Source: Labrenzia sp. VG12 (GTDB lineage: Bacteria; Pseudomonadota; Alphaproteobacteria; Rhizobiales; Stappiaceae). From it: a DNA stretch of 64,000 nucleotides. The notes beneath the pieces are model-generated. The model was not told where the DNA came from and searched no databases. It saw only the letters and a list, made by a program, of their open reading frames with translations. The stretch's first letter is position 1. The number at the start of each line of letters is the position of its first letter. The DNA lies in contig NZ_CP022529.1 in NCBI RefSeq assembly GCF_002237595.1, positions 2,418,001 to 2,482,000 of the forward strand. The letters run 5' to 3'. A program made the translations under genes and the position numbers. This document shows, one piece after another, positions 35,601-42,679 of the stretch.

Positions 35601-35656
35601 CACCCCGATTCAAAGGCCAGCAATGCGGCCAAGAAATCCTCGAATGTTCCTTCCAT
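32609..35656 (-). CDS. Large multidomain protein: lysozyme-like N-terminus plus six WxWG/FNPAxD repeats
   Basis: 1015 residues, no signal peptide and no RTX nonapeptides. Residues 1-220 contain LAFESGWD (a possible catalytic Glu16), NSLGFVGFQFGEALLIDLGY, WQGTWTGKNGV and AAHLRGAWGTA...EYGTSILQYID, a pattern I associate with lysozyme-superfamily N-terminal domains of secreted proteins. Then come six diverged copies of a roughly 70-residue unit at about 272-345, 419-490, 532-612, 660-731, 756-828 and 917-987. Their consensus is WxWGxxxxVxxFNPAxDxIxF, then GVxLSDLSxxNF. Pro/Asp/Thr/Glu linkers (about 355-403, 508-530, 882-899) join them. Calcium or carbohydrate binding is possible but unproven; export by a type I or other signal-less route is inference. 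No secretion genes lie nearby. Transcribed alone. Confidence 0.75.
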   Translation of the reverse strand: MEGTFEDFLAALLAFESGWDRDRYNAGVIQDWQLDQWAGGPVQDHFPGYSSWSQLSDAEWETMAYQSMNSLGFVGFQFGEALLIDLGYYDATTFYGNGASTNTWQGTWTGKNGVNSLEDFMTKEAQTVAIQEAFGYNLQVLEGQLAGSGQSLSDFIGQTASYTQNGQTVTVELTLTGILAAAHLRGAWGTATLLQNGAVSTDEYGTSILQYIDQFGGYDAPSIADQIAFYEDRLTGDEGLGTPGDGDTPDTGDTGGDGGNGSAGVGENDADVVITWSWGQDEVVNGFNPATDTIFIDWIGAADLNVTQTTAGVVFAVPSNNQTTTLAGVQLSDLSDANFTILDTGTAAKVLALVGDGSSTPDTPDEPDTPDEPDTPDEPDTPDEPDEPDTPDTPDTPDTPPVTPDSWNGTAGVTAATATVVITWAWGTNRTITDFDPASDTIFIDWFGPEAIDVADVNGDTVFTMASNNQTLTLAGISLSELSPANFTIQSTATGQEILSLVGSGGTDPDQPDEPDNPDTPDTPDTPDGPQMIMIMPDSPSRVITDFNPATDMLHLEAGVIAERLEFADYPETIADVAAGLTVRVLTATGEIASETVLVGIDASDLSMNNFMVAEESALNEVATLLGTAVVTPDTGGFDVIYDNDGSNPPVPSGASDLGGVKWSAEFGADDIIGFNPAADEIDFGNASVHGLILTMTPNGEPVIDNPWGPDMQILQGVQLSDLSIENFGVVGNEHLRQDLGGILSWEKGIGPRDADTVYIRSHEYGAFQVIDGFDPATQKISFLYFGTRERLSVEDTSEGMVISSLPSGQGFLFTGVSKSDLIAGNLEFHFDQVMEDNLEAPFGIDQNDVSLVSREALLTPEAPPGETTDGHQVREGTGVSPDPDQPDTPDTPDTPDEPVVPPSTSDDIVLGAGAETVQVTWDWGRMFAVQNFNPAEDILDFGSLAASDVTLEEVGADLLITVENNGGHGYLLEGLQAEDLSIANLTAANWNSVVTDNGGIADQLASLGNADLLM
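34448..34594. repeat. Low-complexity tandem repeat encoding Thr-Pro-Asp/Glu linker
   Basis: Repeated 9-bp units such as GTGTCCGGC and 18-bp units alternating GTATCCGGC and TCATCCGGC run through this segment, coding on the minus strand for TPD and EPD triplets (residues about 355-403 of the large protein). Copy number may vary between strains. Shorter versions occur at 34067-34131 and 32962-33013. Confidence 0.75.
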
Positions 35657-35852
35657 TTTTCATCCCGCCTGTTTTGAGTAGAACAAGACAAGGCTAGGCA
35701 GACCGAGGTGCAGAAAAATGGACAAAACATTAAAAGTTCAAGGTATTACTGTGGCGAGCTGACCGATTTTCGCCCGATTTACTTCGCACCTGCAAAAGCG
35801 ACCAGACAAAACACGTGAAATCGTGTTTTCATCCCGAAACAACCATAGAGTT

Positions 35853-36851
35853 TCAGCTGAACAGTCTAGCGCTGCGCGTGTCTCTCGGAGATTCGCCGAA
35901 ACGCTTCTTGTAGCCGACGGAAAACCGGCCGAAGTGGCGGTGCCCCGAGGCCTCCGCGATTTCGGCAATCGAAAGACTGTCCGCGTCCGCCAGCAGCAAA
36001 TGGCGCGCATAGGCCAGGCGCGTGTCGTGCAACTGCTGAACCGGCCCTGTCCCGTATTCGCGTTTGAACAGGATCTGCAAGTTGCGCGGCGTAGTCCCGG
36101 CATGGGCGCTGATGTCGAGCAGGCCGATCTCGTCCCGGAACCGCTCCTGAATGAAGGTCCGGGCGCGCTTCAGGATGGCCGGTGCTGCACCGCTCTCCCG
36201 TCTCTCCAGCAAGGACGACGCGGTGTTCGCCTGACACGCCAGCAGAGAGCCAACCAGCGCTTCTTCCAGCAGCCGCTGGCGACGCTGATCCCCGCTGTCA
36301 AAGGCTTCACCGGCTTCCACCGCCTGTACCAGGCCGCGAAAGCAGCGGCTCCACGCGGCAACATCCGTCCTTGCCAGATCGAGCCCGGCAGCAAACCTTA
36401 TCCGGGCCAGTGGAAGCCCGGCCATTTTCTCGGCAACGGCATGCAAGAATGCGCGATCTATCTGCAGCAGGATTTGTTCGCACCCCGCGTGCCAGCGCAT
36501 TGTCGTGTGGCGGTCCGGGTTGAGGACGCTCGCCAGTTTTGGTGTCGACACAAGGGACTGCCGGCCGTTCGAGATATCGGCGCTCCCACGGAGTGGAACC
36601 TGGATCAGATAGAAGTCGGTGAGCTCCCCCGGTTCGATACTCACGTCAGCGCCATACCGGATGTAGTTGAGAGACAGATGCTGTCCGGCCAACCGGTTCT
36701 GGCAGGCATCGAAGCGGCCGGAGGCAGAGGCCCGATCCAGTCTGTGGCTGCAGAAATGGCGGCCGACAATCTGCCGCGCCTCGTCGACATCCTTCGTCTC
36801 GAAGCTGCGAAACCGGTCAAGCGGCCGTTTGAGATATGCGTCAGCTGCCAT
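35853..36851 (-). CDS. AraC-family transcriptional regulator
   Basis: 332 residues. The N-terminal half (about 20-215) resembles the AraC-binding-like domain with SIEPGELTDFYLIQVPLRGS and LNPDRHTTMRWHAGCEQ. The C-terminal DNA-binding domain (about 225-328) has two helix-turn-helix units: LLDISAHAGTTPRNLQILFK and LSIAEIAEASGHRHFGRFSV followed by YKKRFGESPRDTR. It is divergent from the cupin and monooxygenase genes, with 161 bases between the starts, and probably controls them. Start choice is uncertain because no clear ribosome site precedes 36851. The effector is unknown. Confidence 0.88.
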   Translation of the reverse strand: MAADAYLKRPLDRFRSFETKDVDEARQIVGRHFCSHRLDRASASGRFDACQNRLAGQHLSLNYIRYGADVSIEPGELTDFYLIQVPLRGSADISNGRQSLVSTPKLASVLNPDRHTTMRWHAGCEQILLQIDRAFLHAVAEKMAGLPLARIRFAAGLDLARTDVAAWSRCFRGLVQAVEAGEAFDSGDQRRQRLLEEALVGSLLACQANTASSLLERRESGAAPAILKRARTFIQERFRDEIGLLDISAHAGTTPRNLQILFKREYGTGPVQQLHDTRLAYARHLLLADADSLSIAEIAEASGHRHFGRFSVGYKKRFGESPRDTRSARLFS

Positions 36852-37012
36852 GGCAAAATCATGCCGCTTGCCGCGTCGGCAGGCAAGCGAATGCCGCCGT
36901 GCAATGCGGCATTTCAGAGCAGATGGCCAAGTAATTTCGTTTTCCGGATAAAACTTTCGCGCCTCGCAAGCTTAGCCTTTCCCGGTCATCCGAAAAGCAT
37001 GAGGGGAACAAA

Positions 37013-37459
37013 ATGCACAACGGAGCAGGCATTACCGCAGCCAATGCGGGCCTCGACACGATCAGCTGGAACGTGGTCGGTCACACCTACACACCGAAGG
37101 TTCTGAGCAACAACGCCTTTATCTGGCACGCCGTCATTCCGGCGGAAACCTTCGTACCGCCTCACATTCACCCGACGCAGGACGAGTGGATCGTCATGCT
37201 GGACGGTGAGCTGGAAGTGGAAATGGGCGGCGCCGTTCACAAGGCTGGGCCTGGCGACACCGTGCGCATGCCGATGGGTGAGGCGCACGGAATTTTCAAC
37301 CGGTCCGGCAAGACGGCGACTTGCGTCTTCGGCGTTGCGCCGACGCGCAAGCTCTTTGATCTCTTCGGCGCTCTGGACGGTGTCACCGATCCGGCCGAAC
37401 TCGTGCGTCTTTCTGCTCTGCACGAAGTTGATTTCCTGCCACCGCCCGACCAGGTCTGA
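37013..37459 (+). CDS. Cupin-domain protein
   Basis: 148-residue single-domain cupin. Motif 1 is PPHIHPTQDEWIVMLDGELEVEMG in two parts (HIHPTQDEW, then DGELEVEMG) and motif 2 is GDTVRMPMGEAHGIFN, supplying metal-binding His/Glu/His residues. Such small cupins act as dioxygenases, isomerases or sensors, and the substrate cannot be told from sequence. GAGGGG lies seven bases before the ATG. It is followed 33 bases later by the flavin monooxygenase, so the two probably form an operon under the divergent AraC gene. Confidence 0.85.
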   Translation: MHNGAGITAANAGLDTISWNVVGHTYTPKVLSNNAFIWHAVIPAETFVPPHIHPTQDEWIVMLDGELEVEMGGAVHKAGPGDTVRMPMGEAHGIFNRSGKTATCVFGVAPTRKLFDLFGALDGVTDPAELVRLSALHEVDFLPPPDQV

Positions 37460-37491
37460 TCGCGCAAGACACAGGCAGGAGGACATCGAGA

Positions 37492-38979
37492 ATGACGAAA
37501 CGCAAGACTGTCGCCGTGATCGGCGGCGGCGTGAGCGGACTTGCGGCCGCAAAGGCTTTCGACGAACGCGGCCACAGGGTGCTTGGCATCGAACGCAGCC
37601 ACGATTTCGGCGGGGTCTGGGAGCTGTCCCGCTCCTATCCGGACGTGCAGACCCAGTCACCCAAGGACCTCTACAGGTTTACCGACCTTCCGATGCCGGA
37701 AGACTATCCGGAATGGCCGAAGGGGCCACAGGTTCACGCCTATCTGCACGCCTATGCCAGGAAACACGATCTGGCCCGCCTGTTCCGTCTCAACACCAAT
37801 GTCGCCTCCATGGATCGGCGACCCGACGGCAAACCGGGATGGCGTCTGACGCTGGAGGCTGCCGGCAAGAGCTGGACGGAGGATGTCGACTTCGTCGCAA
37901 TCTGCACGGGGCAGTTCTCCGACAAGAACGTCCTCACCCATCCGGGCCAGGCGGATTTCGAGGTTTCCGGCGGCCAGGTCATGCACAGTTCGGAATACAC
38001 CGATCCCGAGCTTGCCCGCGGCAAACACGTGGTGGTGCTCGGCGGCTCCAAGTCGGCGACCGACCTTGTTGTCAATGCGTCGAAAAACGGCGCGAAATCG
38101 GTCACGATGGTCTATCGCGAACCCGTGTGGCGCGTGCCCTATTTTGTCGGCGGCATCAATTTCAAGCGGCTTCTCTACATGCGGGCCCAGGAACAGCAAT
38201 TCAACAGCTGGGGGCGCTCGGCAGCAGCCAAAGCCGTGTTCACGGCCTTCAAACCGCTGATCTGGGCGAATTTCCGCGGGTTGGAAACGCTGTTGAAGTT
38301 CCAGCTCAACTTGAAGAAATGGGACATGGTGCCTGATATCCCGATCGAGAAGGACGCGTCATGCTCGCTGCCGATCGTCACGCCGGGCCTGTTTGAAGGA
38401 TTTGAAAGCGGAACCATCCGCCCGGTGCGCGGGACGTTTACGACCTATGAGCCGGGGCACGTGGTTCTGTCGACGGGGGAAAAGATCCCCTGCGATCTGT
38501 CCGTCCTCGCGGTCGGCTGGAAACTCGGCATCCCCTATCTGGCGCAGCAATACCGCGACAAGCTGGTCGAGGCTGACGGCCAGTACCGGGTCTATCGGCT
38601 CTCGGTCAATCCGGATCTGCCGGACATGGGGTTCGTCGGCTTCAATTCCAGCTTCTGCACGGTGCTCTCGGCCGAGATGATTGCCAATTGGCTGGTGCGC
38701 TATGCCGATGGTCAGCTTGCCAACCAGCCGAGCGACGCGGAGATGCGGCACAGTATCGATGAGATGCTGGTCTGGCGCCGAAAGGAACGGCCGGCAGCGA
38801 AGGTTTACGGAGGGCTCTGTTCAGCGCCGTTTCATTTCCGGCATTTCGACGAATTGCTGGCCGACATGGGCGCGGCCAAACGCAAGCGAGGCAATCCGCT
38901 TGCAGAACAATTCTCCTATCCGAATGCGGATGCCTATGGCGGCTTTCTGAAAAGCGCACCGAGCTATTCGGTTGCCTGA
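37492..38979 (+). CDS. Flavin-containing monooxygenase (FMO/Baeyer-Villiger type)
   Basis: 495-residue flavoprotein. The FAD loop is VAVIGGGVSGLAAAKAF and the NADP loop VVVLGGSKSATDLVVNA. Between them is a fingerprint-like segment FSDKNVLTHPGQADF...HSSEYTD, which resembles the FMO signature FxGxxxHxxx(Y/F) with substitutions. Expected chemistry is NADPH-dependent oxygenation of an N-, S- or carbonyl-containing substrate. AGGAGG stands eight bases before the ATG. Partner of the upstream cupin; the shared pathway is not identifiable. Its stop is followed by rnpB on the other strand. Confidence 0.88.
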   Translation: MTKRKTVAVIGGGVSGLAAAKAFDERGHRVLGIERSHDFGGVWELSRSYPDVQTQSPKDLYRFTDLPMPEDYPEWPKGPQVHAYLHAYARKHDLARLFRLNTNVASMDRRPDGKPGWRLTLEAAGKSWTEDVDFVAICTGQFSDKNVLTHPGQADFEVSGGQVMHSSEYTDPELARGKHVVVLGGSKSATDLVVNASKNGAKSVTMVYREPVWRVPYFVGGINFKRLLYMRAQEQQFNSWGRSAAAKAVFTAFKPLIWANFRGLETLLKFQLNLKKWDMVPDIPIEKDASCSLPIVTPGLFEGFESGTIRPVRGTFTTYEPGHVVLSTGEKIPCDLSVLAVGWKLGIPYLAQQYRDKLVEADGQYRVYRLSVNPDLPDMGFVGFNSSFCTVLSAEMIANWLVRYADGQLANQPSDAEMRHSIDEMLVWRRKERPAAKVYGGLCSAPFHFRHFDELLADMGAAKRKRGNPLAEQFSYPNADAYGGFLKSAPSYSVA

Positions 38980-38991
38980 CAGACGCCAGGA

Positions 38992-39384
38992 AAAAAAGCC
39001 AGCCGGCCTGTAAGCCGGGTTCTGTATGGCCCGCTTTCACGGACGTGACAGCCATTCATCTGGGGCGTCTGTCGCCAGACGCCTCACGCAACCAACCCGG
39101 ACAGCGGGCCTGGAAACCGGCCTGGCCCGAAGGCCGTGCTGTCCCTATTCGGTCTTGCTCCCGGTGGGGTTTACCATGCCGCCGCTGTTGCCAGTTGCGC
39201 GGTGGGCTCTTACCCCACCCTTTCACCCTTACCCCGGCACGCCAGGGCGGTTTGCTTTCTGTGGCACTTTCCCTAAGGTCGCCCTCGCCGGGCGTTACCC
39301 GGCACCGTGTTCCCATGGAGCCCGGACTTTCCTCCCCCGCGGCCTTTCGGCACTTGCGGCAGCGGCTGTCCGGCCGACTGGCGC
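38992..39384 (-). ncRNA. rnpB: RNase P RNA, type A
   Basis: Catalytic RNA that matures tRNA 5' ends. Read on the minus strand it begins CCAGTCGGCCGGACAGCCGC and has the universal GAGGAAAGTCCGGGCTCC region (39325-39345 area) and, near the 3' end, a run ending AGGCCGGCTGG. The 5' CCAGTCGGCC (39372-39381) pairs with the 3' GGCCGGCTGG (38999-39008) as helix P1. Seven T residues follow the 3' end (38991-38997), a likely terminator. Ends are estimated to within a few bases. Protein-like frames across this stretch are artefacts. Confidence 0.95.
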
Positions 39385-39390
39385 CTGCGG

Positions 39391-39418
39391 ACTTAAGTGC
39401 GTTTTCCGGCAAGGTCAA
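39391..39418 (-). promoter_or_regulatory. rnpB promoter
   Basis: On the minus strand TTGACC (39413-39418) is followed after 16 bases by TTAAGT (39391-39396), placing the start of transcription at about 39384, where the structural 5' end of the RNA is predicted independently. This fits a housekeeping sigma-70 promoter. Confidence 0.6.
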
Positions 39419-39420
39419 GC

Positions 39421-39785
39421 GACCGGGCCTTGCTCTGCCGGTCTTTCCCTTGAAACTTGTGACGCTTTCAAAAGGAGGCAGGCCAGGTCCGGCCAGAAGC
39501 GGTGAAGCGCACGAAGCCAGGAAACCCGGCCCAGCCTGACTTCTTCCCGCCCACGATCCTGAATCTGAATGCCATGACCAGGACTGGCACAGAGGTAGAC
39601 AAGATAGTGGCCCCAGCCGACTTTGCATCAAACAGCGTCCTGCAGCCGCGATGCCCCGGTCAGCTGGGAGCTTCGCCGACGCGGCCAAGACTGCGTAGTA
39701 TCACGGCTTCGCACAATCTTCATTTAACTGACGTCGATCAGCGTTTAACGTCCCCGGACTTGGTTGCAACCCGGGGAGCGCTGGC
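39421..39785. other. Intergenic between rnpB promoter and CoA-transferase operon
   Basis: About 365 bases without a supported gene or RNA. The right end holds the leader of the CoA-transferase operon, with GGGGAG nine bases before its ATG. Nothing else recognised. Confidence 0.4.
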
Positions 39786-40439
39786 ATGAAAGAGGCGACG
39801 AAAATACAAGAGGCCGCGGAACTCATTCCCGACAGGGCCGTTCTGCTGATTGGCGGGTTCATGGGCGTGGGCTCGCCCCATCGGCTGATCGACGCCCTCG
39901 TGGAAAAGGGTGTCAGGGACCTGACAGTGGTGGCCAATGACACGGCAATGCCGGGCCGTGGCATCGGCAAGCTGATCACGGCCGGATGCGTCTCGAAGGT
40001 GATTGCATCCCATATCGGCCTCAACCCGGAAACCCAGCAGAAAATGATCTCGGGCGAGATCGACGTGGACCTGGTACCGCAGGGCACACTGGTGGAGCGG
40101 ATCCGGGCTGCAGGCGTCGGCCTCGGCGGCATCCTGACGCCGACAGGCCTTGGAACCCTTGTTGAAGACGGCAAGGACAAGATCGTCGTGGACGGCAAGG
40201 AATTTCTTCTTGAAACACCCATTCACGGTGATTTTGCCCTACTCGCAGCCTATCGCGCCGACTATGTCGGCAATCTGGAATACTCGCTGACGGCGCATAA
40301 CTTCAATCCGATCATGGCCCTCGCCGGCAAGACGGTGATTGCCGAGCCGCACATGATCGTGCCTGTCGGCGTTATCTCGCCCGACAGCGTCAAGACCCCC
40401 GGCATTCTGGTCGATCACCTTCTGGAAAGGGCTGCCTGA
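39786..40439 (+). CDS. 3-oxoacid/acetate CoA-transferase, alpha subunit
   Basis: 217-residue family I CoA-transferase subunit A (AtoD/ScoA type). It shows LLIGGFMGVGSPHRLIDALVEKG opening with the Gly-rich loop, VVANDTAMPGRGIGKLI, SHIGLNPETQQKM, and the QGTLVERIRAAG segment typical of the AtoD branch. It transfers CoA between short-chain acyl donors and a 3-keto acid such as acetoacetate, allowing ketone-body or butyrate use. The stop overlaps the ATG of the beta subunit (TGATGG). Exact substrate is inference. Confidence 0.92.
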   Translation: MKEATKIQEAAELIPDRAVLLIGGFMGVGSPHRLIDALVEKGVRDLTVVANDTAMPGRGIGKLITAGCVSKVIASHIGLNPETQQKMISGEIDVDLVPQGTLVERIRAAGVGLGGILTPTGLGTLVEDGKDKIVVDGKEFLLETPIHGDFALLAAYRADYVGNLEYSLTAHNFNPIMALAGKTVIAEPHMIVPVGVISPDSVKTPGILVDHLLERAA

Positions 40440-41089
40440 TGGATGCAAAGGAAATCATCGCCCGTCGCGTGGCGCAGGAAATCGCCTCCAACACGTTGGT
40501 CAATCTCGGCATAGGCCTGCCCTCGATGGTGGCCAGCTACCTGCCAAACGACGTGCATGTCTTCTTCCAGGCGGAGAATGGCGTGATCGGTCTCGGCGCC
40601 CGGCCGCCGGAAGGCATGGAGGACCCGGACCTGACCGATGCCGGAGGCGGGTTTGTCACCGCAGTTCCGGGAGCTGCCTCCATCGACAGCGCCATGAGCT
40701 TTGGCCTGATCAGGGGCGGCCATCTCGACATGACCGTGCTCGGCGGTCTACAGGTCGATGAGCGCGGCTATCTGGCCAACTGGATGATCCCGGGCAAGAT
40801 GGTGCCGGGCATGGGCGGTGCCATGGATCTTGTTGCAGGGGCCAAACACGTGATCGTGGCCATGGTTCACAAAGCCAAAGGCAAACCGAAGATCCTGAAG
40901 GAATGCACGCTGCCGCTGACCGCCCAGCGCCGCATCAGCCTGATCGTCACGGAAATGGCCGTCATTGAACCGACGGATGACGGTCTTGTCCTGAAGGAAA
41001 TCGGACCAAACACCAGTGTGGATGACGTGATTTCAGCAACCGATGCGAACCTGATCGTGCGGGGCGACGTGCCAAGAATGCGTCTTTGA
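40439..41089 (+). CDS. 3-oxoacid/acetate CoA-transferase, beta subunit
   Basis: 216-residue subunit B (AtoA/ScoB type) carrying the catalytic Glu46 in the ENG motif (FFQAENGVIGLG), which forms the glutamyl-CoA thioester. Also visible are VNLGIGLPSM, SMSFGLIRGGHLDMTVLG and GAMDLVAGAKHVIVAM. It makes the functional enzyme with the upstream subunit, with overlapping stop and start codons. The gene converges with the MocR regulator 30 bases away, across a 30-base palindrome. Confidence 0.93.
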   Translation: MDAKEIIARRVAQEIASNTLVNLGIGLPSMVASYLPNDVHVFFQAENGVIGLGARPPEGMEDPDLTDAGGGFVTAVPGAASIDSAMSFGLIRGGHLDMTVLGGLQVDERGYLANWMIPGKMVPGMGGAMDLVAGAKHVIVAMVHKAKGKPKILKECTLPLTAQRRISLIVTEMAVIEPTDDGLVLKEIGPNTSVDDVISATDANLIVRGDVPRMRL

Positions 41090-41118
41090 TCCGCTTCAGT
41101 TGGCCGTTCTTGGCTCCT

Positions 41119-41148
41119 CTAGAGCAATTTGGTCGGAAATTGCTCTAG
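41119..41148. repeat. 30-bp palindrome supplying the end of the MocR gene
   Basis: CTAGAGCAATTT (41119-41130) and AAATTGCTCTAG (41137-41148) are perfect 12-base inverted repeats around GGTCGG. The left arm contains the TAG stop of the minus-strand regulator, so its last residues (LLEQFPTKLL) are encoded by the palindrome. It could also act as a hairpin between the convergent genes, although no T-run follows. Confidence 0.7.
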
Positions 41149-42597
41149 CAGACTGGCAAGGGCATCCGCTCCCTGATCGATCTGGTCCCGTGTCGCACCG
41201 GCAAAACCGATGATGAGGCCGCTTTTGCGGGGTGCTTCCATGTAACAGTTGCTCAGCGCCGAGACGGCAAAGCCGCGCTCCTGCATGGCCAGAGCGATCC
41301 CGATATCGTCCACCTGTTCCCGGAACAGGACAGCGACCTGAACATTGCCGGTTGGTGGCGCAACTTCGAGCCGATTGCCGAGGCGGCGCTGCAGAACCTC
41401 GACCAGCAGATTGCCCCGCTCTTGATAGAGCTCCCGGATCTGCTTCAAGTGCTTGCGATAGGCGCCGCTGTCCATGAACCAGGCGAGCGCCGCCTGGGCC
41501 TGGACATTGGCCGCGCACCCCATGTTGCGCATCAACTGTTGAAGTGGCTCCGTCAGGCCCTTTGGAACGACGCAATAGGCAACCCGGAGACCTGGTAACA
41601 GGCTCTTTGCAAAGGTGCCGAGATAGATCACCCGGCCTTCCGGTGCGAGCCCGTGAAGCGCCGCAACGGGCCGGCCGGAGAACAGGAACTCACTGTCATA
41701 GTCATCTTCCAGGATCACCGCACCGGCGTCTTCCGCGGCCTGTATCAGGGAAAGCCGACGCGCAAGCGGCATTCTGACACCCAGCGGATATTGATGAGAC
41801 GGCGTGACATAGATCAGTTTCGGAACCGGCGCTCCGGACGTGACCTTCGAGGCGTCCGCACCGTCACGATCCGTCGGCAAGGGCCGAATGACAAGACCCG
41901 CCCCATGAAACGCCGTACGGGCCCCAAGGTAGCCCGGCTCCTCAAGCCACACGGTATCTCCAGGATCGGTCAGCACCTGCGCCAGAAGAGACAGGCTCGC
42001 CTGCATCGTGCTGGTAATCAGGATCTGTTCCGGCTCCGCCCTCACCCCCCGTTCGGCCGCGAGATGCCTGACCAGTTGCTGCTTGAGGGCCTCGACACCA
42101 CAGAAATTCTGGTAATGAAGATCGGAGCTTCGTTCGAGCCTGGCGGCACGACGCAGGCATCTTGCCCAGTCCTCGAACGGAAAACTGTCAAGAGCAGGGG
42201 CGCCGGGCTGAAGAGCGCCTGGTTGACGAAACCAGCCCTCTGCGCGCAGGTTTTCAGAAAGCAGTTTGCCCCGCGTTGACAGCGCCGGCGCGGCCGTTGC
42301 CGTCACGATTTCCCCCGCCGCCCCCTCTGGCGGCAATTCGGCCGAGATCCTGGGCGCGGCTCCGCCTCGAATGTTGATCACACCTTCCGCCTTGAGAAGC
42401 TCGTAAGCCGTGTTGACGGTGTTCCGGGCAACCTTCAGCGAGGCCGCCAGACGGCGCGTCGATGGCAACCTCGTTCCAGCGGTCAGGTGCCCGGCACGCA
42501 CGGCCTCACGGAAGCAGCGATAAATCTGCTCCGCCAGCGGCACAGGATCGGTGCGATCAAGCGTAAGTATCCCTTCGGGTAAAACTGGTTCTGCCAT
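41119..42597 (-). CDS. MocR-family regulator (GntR HTH fused to aminotransferase fold)
   Basis: 492 residues. Residues about 12-80 form a GntR winged helix (VPLAEQIYRCFREAV, GTRLPSTRRLAASLKVARNT). About 110-490 form a fold-type I aminotransferase domain that binds PLP through Lys331 in YLGTFAKSLLPGLR, with Asp in ILEDDYDSEF. Members such as PdxR and GabR use PLP as effector. The ATG at 42597 (MAEPVLPEG) is preferred to the upstream frame end at 42654. Divergent from the PNP-oxidase-like gene, which is its likely target, making a vitamin B6 role plausible. The C-terminus is encoded by a palindrome. Confidence 0.9.
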   Translation of the reverse strand: MAEPVLPEGILTLDRTDPVPLAEQIYRCFREAVRAGHLTAGTRLPSTRRLAASLKVARNTVNTAYELLKAEGVINIRGGAAPRISAELPPEGAAGEIVTATAAPALSTRGKLLSENLRAEGWFRQPGALQPGAPALDSFPFEDWARCLRRAARLERSSDLHYQNFCGVEALKQQLVRHLAAERGVRAEPEQILITSTMQASLSLLAQVLTDPGDTVWLEEPGYLGARTAFHGAGLVIRPLPTDRDGADASKVTSGAPVPKLIYVTPSHQYPLGVRMPLARRLSLIQAAEDAGAVILEDDYDSEFLFSGRPVAALHGLAPEGRVIYLGTFAKSLLPGLRVAYCVVPKGLTEPLQQLMRNMGCAANVQAQAALAWFMDSGAYRKHLKQIRELYQERGNLLVEVLQRRLGNRLEVAPPTGNVQVAVLFREQVDDIGIALAMQERGFAVSALSNCYMEAPRKSGLIIGFAGATRDQIDQGADALASLLEQFPTKLL

Positions 42598-42630
42598 TTT
42601 CTCTAAACCGGATCTTTTAAAGAACCAATT
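42583..42630. promoter_or_regulatory. Candidate MocR operator
   Basis: AACTGGTTCT (42583-42592) and AGAACCAATT (42621-42630) are inverted repeats matching at nine of ten positions, spanning the regulator start and facing the divergent gene. A third half-like AAACCGG lies between (42605-42611). MocR proteins commonly bind such spaced repeats. The repeats are seen; function is inference. Confidence 0.35.
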
Positions 42631-42679
42631 TATCGCGCACACAGCAAAACACAAGACGACACATCACTTGGAGGCATCC

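Noticed and set aside
39026..39688. Several frames on both strands near 39 kb
   Set aside because: They lie over the RNase P RNA, whose conserved core and P1 helix explain the sequence.
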